Of a DNA stretch of 64,000 nucleotides, positions 44,501 to 51,437 are shown piece by piece. Numbering within the stretch: position 1 is the stretch's first letter; every line of letters starts with the position of its first letter. Origin of the DNA: BJGO01 sp964640655 (GTDB taxonomy: Bacteria; Bacteroidota; Bacteroidia; Chitinophagales; UBA10324); the NCBI GenBank assembly GCA_964640655.1, contig CAZXFT010000001.1, positions 1-64,000 on the forward strand, given 5' to 3'. Made by a program: the position numbers and the translations under genes. The notes under the pieces were generated by a model. It saw nothing but the letters and a program-made list of their open reading frames with translations. It was not told the DNA's origin and ran no database searches.

Positions 44501-45121
44501 CAACGTTACTTTGTTTTTTGCGTTTAGATACTGATGCAAATGGTCGGCAATAGATTGGCTAACCGTAACGATGTAATCAATGTACTTGCTGTCTGACCAC
44601 TCGCGCAATACCTCAAACTTGCGAACCAGCCATGATTTAACAACTATATTTAACGATAGTGAAGAATAGTGTAGTGGCCAAGAATGAAACAGCTCATGAG
44701 AATCATAAATTAAAACCACGTTGGGCAACTGTTTTTTTACCAAAACACCAATATGCAGCATTATCCAATCGTGGCAATGTATGATGTGTGGATTTTGCTC
44801 AATGATTAAGCCAGCTGCTTGTTTGAGATACGAAATGGATGTCTTTAAGTAAAAAAGACGATGATCAAAAACACGGGAAACCTTTATTCCGTCAATGACT
44901 TCGTTGTTGGGTAAATCGCTGCGTTTAACAGCAAATAATGTCAGGTTGTAACCGGCATCAGAGATTGCTTTGGCCTCGCGGTAAATTCGCTTATCCATAA
45001 CAAATTCATTATCGCACAGCATAGCAACCCGTATTTCTGACAGGGAGCGGATTTTTTCATTAGTGCGTGCGGACAAGACTTTGGCGAAAATTTTCGTCGG
45101 GGAAATTAACCAATACCGCAT
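41516..45121 (-). CDS. three-domain fusion: glycosyltransferase / N-acetyl-sugar amidotransferase (WbuX-type) / glycosyltransferase
   Basis: This 1201-residue protein joins three enzymes. Residues about 30-420 are a GT4-like glycosyltransferase (YDSHELFHSWPLHYSS, VTVSQSIADH, LSYWLGLENKLFHYVMSE). Residues about 435-810 are an N-acetyl-sugar amidotransferase of the WbpG/WbuX type: a Cys zinc knuckle (CTRCVLNNN ... GLCNHC) and a PP-loop IIGVSGGLDSTYVAYLI near residue 512. Residues about 820-1201 are a second glycosyltransferase, paralogous to the first (YDAHELFHSWP, LSYWYALDNKLF). The HisF-like and HisH-like partners lie directly upstream. The ATG at 45121 overlaps the HisF-like gene by 62 bp; an ATG at 45022 would avoid this. 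Confidence 0.9.
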   Translation of the reverse strand: MRYWLISPTKIFAKVLSARTNEKIRSLSEIRVAMLCDNEFVMDKRIYREAKAISDAGYNLTLFAVKRSDLPNNEVIDGIKVSRVFDHRLFYLKTSISYLKQAAGLIIEQNPHIIHCHDWIMLHIGVLVKKQLPNVVLIYDSHELFHSWPLHYSSLSLNIVVKSWLVRKFEVLREWSDSKYIDYIVTVSQSIADHLHQYLNAKNKVTLVRNFAELEPITVREDFVRNKFNIPTTDKVVVLFAFLIYRKKRNIEQVIAEFGNKPGISFVIFCKNGGHKDYFIDIVKRAGLNNIYFHEAISADKIVNYLASCDVGVIPTWNKKFLSYWLGLENKLFHYVMSELPILASAQPEHKNIIEPNNIGVCVNADKPGAYFEGLQKILSHYDDYKKNVVNIKESLSWDNEKKQLTRLYERIVFEQLCSFEPVKSIAQIQQTPIIRNAFIECTRCVLNNNIDRDIHFNIDGLCNHCVSYDKLTSANRITDDEKKFRFEKLIEKIKHDGKGKKYDCIIGVSGGLDSTYVAYLIKQHGLRPLAVHCDNGWNSELAVKNIENIINKLGVDLYTHVINWEEFRDLQLSYLKASVVDIEATSDHAIFASLYHAARKFGVHYILSGENQATEGMLPESWTYLKFDLINIKAIHKKYGTKRLKTFPQLGYVQKTIYEKLLGIKYIRILDYIHYIKKEAKDVVMNNLEWKDYGGKHYESIITRFYQSYILPNKFKIDKRYSHYSALICSGQMTKEEAHELLSKPPIDQQQAIEDKKYTIKKFGLSETEFNQILAAQPKKHTDYPNIVDLIRKYKPIITLAKAILNINSVSPYQIKRKKSIAMLLDNPYTYDYRVIMEAQTLAKYYDVTLFAIRDSKLPDEEIKEGVWVKRIFSREIKKFNHDKLLNLYADNIARMGFEAVHCHDFLMLELGAKIKKLNPAITLVYDAHELFHSWPMNFNGPFIQTLKTIIVKKAGVYRERKDSKQIDYLITVNQSLATSLKEYFGYNKSPLVLRNLQNQLPYTKGEHILRKTLNIPDHQKILVFIGAHVYFESLNMKMVLDQFINKENIALVFIAKKDAHRDKLEQYSKNNSATNIYFHDIIPPTEIPAYLCDCDAGLVPTWNKKDLSYWYALDNKLFNYINSGIPVLGTAQPEYKNIIDTYEIGVCVNPDEDNAYFRGFATIIQNEKRYLNNLVKAQQELNWETESQKLLNLYQNIFA

Positions 45122-45821
45122 TCATGCTTCCTGAATAAGCAAAAAGATGACCCGCCGCAACACCGGCGGCACCAGCTTGAATAGTCTGTTTTAAATCTGA
45201 ATAATCTTTTGCTCCACCAGAAATTATTACAGGAACTTGCACAACATCAAGAACGGTTTTTAGTAATTCTATATTTAATCCCTGACGCGTTCCGTCGCGC
45301 TGAATGTCTTGTAAAATAATTTCACCGACGCCACATTGCTCTAGATAGCATACATGTTCTTTTAAAGAATGATTGACCCCCTTTTTTCCACAGTCACTAT
45401 ATACAACCATAGTACCCAGCCAATTTTTTCCAACATCAACAACAGAAACAATACTACTAGAGCCAAATGTTTTGCAGGCATCTTTCAGAAAAGGTTCGCT
45501 GAGGGCAGAACTGTTTATACATACACGCTCAACACCACAATTAAAAACACGTTCAACATCCTGTATAGATTGAATGCCGCCGCTATATGTAACAGGCATA
45601 AATGCTTCACCAGCCATTTGCTGAATAAGAGAGTAATTAATTACTTTCTTCAACCTTCTGCAAGAGATGTCGACAATCAAAAGTTCATCGGCAAATTTTT
45701 GATTGAAGATTTTAACAATATTCACGGGGTCTCCGATATATGTCGGACTTGAAAATTTTTTGGTGATGACCAAGCCATTTTCGTGTATCAGGAGCATCGG
45801 TATAATACGAGGTCGGTACAT
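45060..45821 (-). CDS. wbuZ: HisF-like amidotransfer partner (WbuZ-type, sugar amidation)
   Basis: This 253-residue protein is a HisF paralogue from the glycan-amidation group, not the histidine enzyme. It opens RPRIIPMLLIHENGLVITKK, the WbuZ-type start, in place of the histidine-pathway KRIIPCLDV. Later motifs are DELLIVDISCRR, VTYSGGIQSIQDVERVF and GGAKDYSDLKQTIQAGAAGV. It receives ammonia from the HisH-like glutaminase and supplies it to the sugar amidotransferase domain. It starts directly after the HisH-like stop (abutting). Confidence 0.85.
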   Translation of the reverse strand: MYRPRIIPMLLIHENGLVITKKFSSPTYIGDPVNIVKIFNQKFADELLIVDISCRRLKKVINYSLIQQMAGEAFMPVTYSGGIQSIQDVERVFNCGVERVCINSSALSEPFLKDACKTFGSSSIVSVVDVGKNWLGTMVVYSDCGKKGVNHSLKEHVCYLEQCGVGEIILQDIQRDGTRQGLNIELLKTVLDVVQVPVIISGGAKDYSDLKQTIQAGAAGVAAGHLFAYSGSMNAVLVNFPDENFRQSLVRTH

Positions 45822-46430
45822 CTATGTAAGAAGCATAAAGTTTTTAAGCAAAGACATTCCGTAGTGATGGCTTTTCTCCGGATGAAATTGAACGCCGAAT
45901 ATATTTTCTGACTGAATGCCGGAAACAAATTCATATCCGTAATCTGAGGTGCATAGAATATCATGTGTATTATGAGCCACAAGATGATAAGCATGTACGA
46001 AATAAAACGATTGCGTTTCGCCGGCATTCATCAACGGATTAATTTTTTTAATATGCGCACTATTCCAACCCATGTGCGGAACGCGAATGTTCGCATCTTT
46101 ATTAAACCGAACCACATCGGCCTGAATCCACCCCAATCCTTTTTCAGCTCCTTCCTCGCTTTTATTACACATTAATTGCAGGCCCAGACAAATACCTAGT
46201 ATCGGTTTTTTTTCGTGTAGCACTTTTTCGTTTAACAAATCGAAAATAAGATGTTCATTGATTCGCTTGATTCCGGTATCGAAAGCACCAACTCCGGGAA
46301 GTATCAACTTATCTGCAAGTTTTATTTCATGGACATCACTACTAATTTTTGCGTCATATCCAATATGACTCAGCATATTTTGTATGCTCAGTACATTACC
46401 CATTCCATAATAAACAATCACCGTTTTCAC
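45822..46430 (-). CDS. wbuY: HisH-like glutamine amidotransferase (WbuY-type, sugar amidation)
   Basis: This 202-residue class I glutaminase has the catalytic Cys in LGICLGLQLMC (about residue 84) and the His-Glu pair in FGVQFHPEKSHHYG. It is a HisH homologue that supplies ammonia from glutamine. Its neighbours (HisF-like partner, sugar amidotransferase fusion, glycosyltransferases) show that it works in glycan amidation. Its start overlaps the upstream glycosyltransferase stop by 4 bp. Confidence 0.87.
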   Translation of the reverse strand: MKTVIVYYGMGNVLSIQNMLSHIGYDAKISSDVHEIKLADKLILPGVGAFDTGIKRINEHLIFDLLNEKVLHEKKPILGICLGLQLMCNKSEEGAEKGLGWIQADVVRFNKDANIRVPHMGWNSAHIKKINPLMNAGETQSFYFVHAYHLVAHNTHDILCTSDYGYEFVSGIQSENIFGVQFHPEKSHHYGMSLLKNFMLLT

Positions 46431-47608
46431 TTAACTGCCGCTGTGTTTTTTTGTTCCATAATGTTGTGGTATAAATTTATCAGAGCCGACTCTTCTTTTT
46501 CCCAACACAATTCCCGTTTGGCAACCTTACAGTTGTTGGTATAAAAGTCTTTGTTGCGGATAAGCTCATCAATCGCATTTTTGATGTTGTTGACATTTTC
46601 AGGATTAATACAAAGCCCCACCCGATATTTTAGAATTACTTTTTCAAACTCAGGCTGTGAGGTACCCAGTAGCGGGAGTTCACTCATGATGTATGTAAAT
46701 AGTTTATTATCGAGTGCAAGCCAGTATGACAATTTCTTTTTATACCAAGATGTAACCAATCCAATATCGCAGCAAGAAATGCTTTCCTCAATTTTATCAA
46801 CCGGTATCAGATCGTGGAAGTAAATGTTATTGATGCGATGTTCCTTCACAAAATTCTCAAACCATATTCGGCGCTCGTTCCTGCGCGTGATAATGACTAG
46901 GTGCAGCCCTTGTTTATTTGCAACAGCCTCAATAAAACTTTCCATGCAGTTGGTGTAGCGGTAAACATTTACACCAATAAATACAATTACCTTATCACTG
47001 TCTGGAATATTAAACCGGCGGCGAAGAGAGTAATCCTTTGTTGGCAATGATTTGAATGCAGGGATATTGCGCGTTACAACAGGAGTGCTTTTCAAATGAA
47101 AATATTTTTTCAGAATATCGGCTATGGAATGATTTACTGTTATCAGATAATCAATATGCTTTCCATTTTTCTTTTCGCGTAGTGTTTCGTAATAACGCAC
47201 GATATAGGTCTTGATCTTATTGATGAAACTTTGATTGGAGAAATTAACCGGCCACGAATGGAACAATTCTCTTGATTCATAAATTAAAACAGTATTGGGG
47301 TTATTCTTTTTAACCAAAGTGCCAACATGCAGCAGATACTGATCGTGGCAGTGTAGCACATCATAATTTTCGGAGATTAATTCATTGGCAAAATCATCTA
47401 ATTGTGTTCTGTTCGAAAATTGCCACATCGTTGCATCGAAAATACGCTTCACAATAAAATTGTCTTCGCGCTCTTCACGGACTAAATCAAATTCCCGATT
47501 ACAATAAAGTGTTAATGATATGGGTAGCTGGCGCAATGATTTTATTTCAAGCAGCGCACGACGGTCTGTTTTTAAGGTGTTATCGAGCAATACTGCTACT
47601 CGAAGCAT
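46427..47608 (-). CDS. glycosyltransferase, GT4-like, paralogue of both fused copies
   Basis: This 393-residue protein shares the whole pattern of the two fused glycosyltransferase domains: RVAVLLDNTLKTDRRALLEI, VLHCHDQYLLHVGTLVKK, YESRELFHSWPVNFSN, IDYLITVNHSIADIL and LSYWLALDNKLFTYIMSE. The Rossmann-type C-terminal half (SDKVIVFIGVNVYR) binds the nucleotide sugar. The sugar donor is unknown. It sits between the PIG-L deacetylase and the HisH-like gene and overlaps the latter by 4 bp. Confidence 0.87.
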   Translation of the reverse strand: MLRVAVLLDNTLKTDRRALLEIKSLRQLPISLTLYCNREFDLVREEREDNFIVKRIFDATMWQFSNRTQLDDFANELISENYDVLHCHDQYLLHVGTLVKKNNPNTVLIYESRELFHSWPVNFSNQSFINKIKTYIVRYYETLREKKNGKHIDYLITVNHSIADILKKYFHLKSTPVVTRNIPAFKSLPTKDYSLRRRFNIPDSDKVIVFIGVNVYRYTNCMESFIEAVANKQGLHLVIITRRNERRIWFENFVKEHRINNIYFHDLIPVDKIEESISCCDIGLVTSWYKKKLSYWLALDNKLFTYIMSELPLLGTSQPEFEKVILKYRVGLCINPENVNNIKNAIDELIRNKDFYTNNCKVAKRELCWEKEESALINLYHNIMEQKNTAAVK

Positions 47609-47626
47609 ACTTAATATCGATGAGGA

Positions 47627-48259
47627 TTAATGAATAAACTTCATTACTTCAAAGGCCTCCGCATAGGTTGCACCGGTTTGAACACCGCGTGCAGTAGCCA
47701 GGGATCTTAAAAAGTTTTCATTACAGTATGATCGATGCGCCTGAGATTTATATTCCTTCAGCGCTTCTACTTTCTTCATTACATGTCGTTCTTCGAGGGT
47801 GATAAAGAAATTGGTTTTGATGGAAAGATTATTCCAGGGAAGTTCATAACCCACTATGGACACGTCTTTAAATGCACGAAGTGTTTCATTATGTATTACC
47901 TGGTGATCCTGATGCAGGTCCGTTGAACATGGAGTTAATACTAATGTCGGTTTAAGCTCTTTTTTCAATCGCACCATGTCTTCTAGAATTTCTTGGCGAT
48001 TGGTATAAAAAGTTCTTACATCGTAATCGTATAGCCGAAGATTATCCGAATCAATGCCTAATACTTTTGTTGCAGCTTTCACCTCAATTTCAAGAGTATC
48101 GGGTGCTAGCCCTTCGCCAAGTGACTTGCGGCAAAGAGAAAATGCAGCGTAGTACACTTCTTTTCCCTGTTCTAAGAATTTGGCAATACTTCCACCACAA
48201 CCCAATTCACCATCGTCAGTATGTGGAGCCATAACCAATATGCGATCGTAGTTAATCAT
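47627..48259 (-). CDS. PIG-L family N-acetyl-sugar deacetylase
   Basis: This 210-residue zinc-dependent deacetylase has the hallmark RILVMAPHTDDGELGCGGSI (His 13, Asp 15, Asp 16) and the metal His pair LHQDHQVIHNETLRAF. It probably removes the N-acetyl group from a sugar. In this cluster, the substrate could be the glycan intermediate that is then amidated; alternatively it may be BshB, since bshA is 2 kb away. The sequence alone does not decide. Confidence 0.88.
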   Translation of the reverse strand: MINYDRILVMAPHTDDGELGCGGSIAKFLEQGKEVYYAAFSLCRKSLGEGLAPDTLEIEVKAATKVLGIDSDNLRLYDYDVRTFYTNRQEILEDMVRLKKELKPTLVLTPCSTDLHQDHQVIHNETLRAFKDVSIVGYELPWNNLSIKTNFFITLEERHVMKKVEALKEYKSQAHRSYCNENFLRSLATARGVQTGATYAEAFEVMKFIH

Positions 48260-48266
48260 AGTTTTC

Positions 48267-48800
48267 TCAGGCGTTAATTACATAAATATCGTTCAGGTTT
48301 CTGCCAAGACCGTCGTAGTCCAGACCATAACCAACAATGAAATCATTTGGAATTTCCATACCACGATATTTAACAGAAACATCGTGCTGCAATGCCTCCG
48401 GCTTAACTAATAAAGATGCAATTTCAACCGAAGCAGGATTTTGTGATTTAATAATAGGCAGAAATTCAAACAAGGTTTTTCCGGTGTCCACTATGTCTTC
48501 AAGTATAACGATGTGTCTGTTCTCCAGGGGCATATCTTGCCCTATGAGTGTTCTTACATTACCGGTTGATTGTGTGCCCTGATATGAGGCCAGTTTAACA
48601 AAAGTGATCTCACAATCAATAACGATGTTTTTCATCAGATCAGCGGCAAACATAAATGAGCCATTGAGCACAGCAATGAATAATGGAAAACGTCCTTGGT
48701 AATCGGTATTAATTACAGCAGCCAGTTTGCTGATACGGCTTTGGATTTCAGTACCTGATAAATAAGGTTTAAATGTTTTGTCGCGCAGGGTAATCATCAA
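48267..48800 (-). CDS. hpt: hypoxanthine phosphoribosyltransferase
   Basis: This 177-residue purine-salvage enzyme makes IMP or GMP from hypoxanthine or guanine and PRPP. The PRPP-binding loop is IVILEDIVDTGKTLFEF. The flexible loop region SYQGTQSTGNV and the base-binding segment DFIVGYGLDYDGLGRN are typical. The first Met or the second (MMITL) could be used. It lies between the deacetylase and the glucosaminidase genes with short gaps. Confidence 0.95.
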   Translation of the reverse strand: MMITLRDKTFKPYLSGTEIQSRISKLAAVINTDYQGRFPLFIAVLNGSFMFAADLMKNIVIDCEITFVKLASYQGTQSTGNVRTLIGQDMPLENRHIVILEDIVDTGKTLFEFLPIIKSQNPASVEIASLLVKPEALQHDVSVKYRGMEIPNDFIVGYGLDYDGLGRNLNDIYVINA

Positions 48801-48848
48801 TAATTCTTGAGCCTACAAAGGTAGCGCAGAAGCACTTACGCCATCTAT

Positions 48849-50159
48849 CTATTCTCTGATGCGCAAACGCATCCCTGTGTGTATGATTTCAGAGTAAAGT
48901 TTGTTCATCTCTCTAAGTTTGTCCACAGAAAGATTAAATGCTTTTGAAATACTGAATAAAGTATCTCCGGGCTTAACGGTATAGTAATTTACGGCATCTT
49001 CCGGCATGGTAATCATATGCGACATATTATCAGTAACCGGTGCAACCACATTGGAAGTTGAGTCGGCATTGCTCCTGTAGGTTGACGTGTTGTTTTCTAT
49101 ATTATTATCGGCGGTTTCTGATTTAATATTACTATCAATGATTATTGATTGTTGAGTAAGATCCTGTTTAGATTGAGTGGTCGGTGTTGGAGAATTGTTC
49201 TGTAAACGAGGAGTAGTTGTGCGCCGACTACGTAAATAAATAATTTCACCTTCTGCGGGTTCGGTGCCGATTATCATATTGTTCAACTGATACAAAAACT
49301 TGAGTTTGATACCGTGTTGTTGGGCTACGTCATACATGTGATCTCCGGCAGAAATGGTATAATACAACTCATCGCCACGACGACGCTTCGGTTGCAGATA
49401 TACAATACTACCATCAGCAGGACGAATATTTTTAGATAGGTCGTTATACTTGAGTATGCGGTTTAAACCCTGTCCCGATTTTTTTCCAATCTCATCCAGT
49501 GTTTCTCCCGGAAGTAGTTTTACTGCACGTATGTTGTTTAAGGTATAAATCCGGGCAGACCAATCTAAGTTTTGATTATTTACAGGTTGTTGAGTAGTGT
49601 TGTCGGTCAGTATAGGTTTGCTTTCCATATAATCCGGACTGTCGTAATTGTACAGGGAATAGAGCTCAATATTTTTAACCAGCAACTCGGCATACTTAGG
49701 ATTGGTGGCATAGCCTGCTTGCTTTAATCCGAATGCCCAGCTTTTATAATCATTTACAGGTATTTCAAACAATAATTTATATCGCTCTCTCGTCTTGAGA
49801 AACTCTGAGTGGTCGCGAAACGATTCTTCAGGAGACTCATATTTTCTGAAACATTCGTTTTTTGTGTCATCGTCCTGAATAATTGTCTTTCCATACCAAG
49901 TATTATGACACTTTATGCCAAAGTGATTGTTGCCGTCAACAGCAAGGGTGCTTCTGCCGGCATTTGACTCAAGAATACCCTGAGCCAGTGTAATGCTGGC
50001 CGGTATTCCATATTGATGCATCTCTTGAATGGCGATGGATTTATATCGATCAATGTATTTGATTACTTCTTCGCTTTGTTGCTCTTGCGCTAAAGATGAT
50101 AGTGTAATTACAACAAGTAATGAGAATATTGAAAGCACTCTTTTTTGTATGACGATCAT
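48849..50159 (-). CDS. secreted N-acetylglucosaminidase with LysM domains
   Basis: This 436-residue cell-wall hydrolase has a signal peptide (LSIFSLLVVITLSSLAQ) and a GH73 glucosaminidase domain: IPASITLAQGILESNAGRS with catalytic Glu 64, and NNHFGIKCHNTWYGKTI. After this come LysM-type segments at about residues 207-252, 268-309 and a clear one at the end (YYTVKPGDTLFSISKAFNLS, then GMRLRIRE). It probably cleaves peptidoglycan during growth or division. It is divided by a Thr/Asn-rich linker. Confidence 0.9.
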   Translation of the reverse strand: MIVIQKRVLSIFSLLVVITLSSLAQEQQSEEVIKYIDRYKSIAIQEMHQYGIPASITLAQGILESNAGRSTLAVDGNNHFGIKCHNTWYGKTIIQDDDTKNECFRKYESPEESFRDHSEFLKTRERYKLLFEIPVNDYKSWAFGLKQAGYATNPKYAELLVKNIELYSLYNYDSPDYMESKPILTDNTTQQPVNNQNLDWSARIYTLNNIRAVKLLPGETLDEIGKKSGQGLNRILKYNDLSKNIRPADGSIVYLQPKRRRGDELYYTISAGDHMYDVAQQHGIKLKFLYQLNNMIIGTEPAEGEIIYLRSRRTTTPRLQNNSPTPTTQSKQDLTQQSIIIDSNIKSETADNNIENNTSTYRSNADSTSNVVAPVTDNMSHMITMPEDAVNYYTVKPGDTLFSISKAFNLSVDKLREMNKLYSEIIHTGMRLRIRE

Positions 50160-50229
50160 ACTACAAAATTGAAACGTTATAACGCTGCCTGCCCAGCAGA
50201 CATTTCACAACATAGAGTTTAAGTGTATG

Positions 50230-51372
50230 TTATTTCGTAATGGCATTGTGCGCAAGCAATATGCCTGCATAATATTCTTCGTACTGAGGCAAAATATTAT
50301 TGATGTCAAAATGGCGTGCCTGTGCAAAGGCATTCTTTTTAAATTCTTTTAACAGGGCTTCGTCAGATAAAAGTTTCACGGCATTTACAGCCATTTCGTC
50401 TACATCGCCAACTTTACTCATAAAACCGGTTTTGCCGTGAATGTTTACTTCCGGTATACCTCCGGTATCCGTTGATATTACAGGAACTTCACAGGCCATT
50501 GCCTCTAGTGCCGCCAACCCAAAACTCTCACTTTCTGAAGGCATCAGAAACAAATCGCTGACAGCAAGTAACTCCTCAACTGCTTCTTGTTTTCCAAGAA
50601 AGCGAACATCATCGCATACGTGAAGTTCACGACATAGATGTTCCAGCTGTTGTCTTTCAGGACCATCACCAACCAATAAAAGTTTTGCGGGAATCAAATC
50701 GCGAACGCGCTTAAAAATCTGTATCACATCCTCCGTCCGTTTGACCTTGCGAAAGTTAGAGGTATGAATAATAATTTTTTCATCGTTTGGAGCAATAGCT
50801 TTTTTGAAATGCTCTTTGCGCTCTTTTTTAAAACGAAGGGTGTCAACAAAATTTTGAATTACAACGATATCTTTCTGAATATTAAACGTGCGATATGTTT
50901 CTTCTTTCAAACTGTTGGAGACAGTAGTTACACCGTCGCTTTGGTTAATTGAAAATTCAACAACCGGAGAATAGGTGGCGTCTTTGCCAACCAAAGTAAT
51001 ATCGGTGCCATGCAATGTGGTGATATAGGGCAGATATTTATTTTTTGTTCTTAAAATTTCGCGTGCCATAAATGCAGCCGATGCATGTGGAATGGCATAA
51101 TGTACGTGCAGCAAATCCAGATTTTCATAAAGTGCCACATCAACAATTTTACTGGCCAGCGCACTTTCGTATGGCGCGTGTTCAAACAGGGGATAGTTGG
51201 CGTAGTTAACTTCATGGTAGTATATATTTTCAACAAAAGAATCAAGTCTTGCAGGCACGCGATAAGTAATAAAATGAACCTGATGGCCTTGAATTGCCAA
51301 TGCTTTCCCTAATTCTGTTGCTATTACACCGCTACCGCCATAAGTAGGGTAGCAGACAATTCCAATGCGCAT
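50230..51372 (-). CDS. bshA: N-acetyl-alpha-D-glucosaminyl L-malate synthase
   Basis: This 380-residue GT4 enzyme makes the first intermediate of bacillithiol from UDP-GlcNAc and malate. Family motifs: MRIGIVCYPTYGGSGVIATE, LHVHYAIPHASAAFMA, TTLHGTDITLVGKD, VQ-like VIQNFVDT and the nucleotide-binding MPSESESFGLAALEAMACEV. An AAGGAAA ribosome-binding-like run is 8 bp before the ATG. It suggests that the organism uses bacillithiol. The divergence from other GTs here shows it is not part of the glycan set. Confidence 0.93.
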   Translation of the reverse strand: MRIGIVCYPTYGGSGVIATELGKALAIQGHQVHFITYRVPARLDSFVENIYYHEVNYANYPLFEHAPYESALASKIVDVALYENLDLLHVHYAIPHASAAFMAREILRTKNKYLPYITTLHGTDITLVGKDATYSPVVEFSINQSDGVTTVSNSLKEETYRTFNIQKDIVVIQNFVDTLRFKKERKEHFKKAIAPNDEKIIIHTSNFRKVKRTEDVIQIFKRVRDLIPAKLLLVGDGPERQQLEHLCRELHVCDDVRFLGKQEAVEELLAVSDLFLMPSESESFGLAALEAMACEVPVISTDTGGIPEVNIHGKTGFMSKVGDVDEMAVNAVKLLSDEALLKEFKKNAFAQARHFDINNILPQYEEYYAGILLAHNAITK

Positions 51373-51437
51373 AATTATTTCCTTGTTTGATTTCGGAGTG
51401 AAGTTAACAGCAAGTAGAAATAAATAGTTGCAGACTG

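Noticed and set aside
45060..46430. Histidine biosynthesis genes hisF and hisH
   Set aside because: They resemble HisF/HisH, but the start of the HisF-like protein and the neighbouring sugar amidotransferase and glycosyltransferases point to glycan amidation; no other his genes are present.
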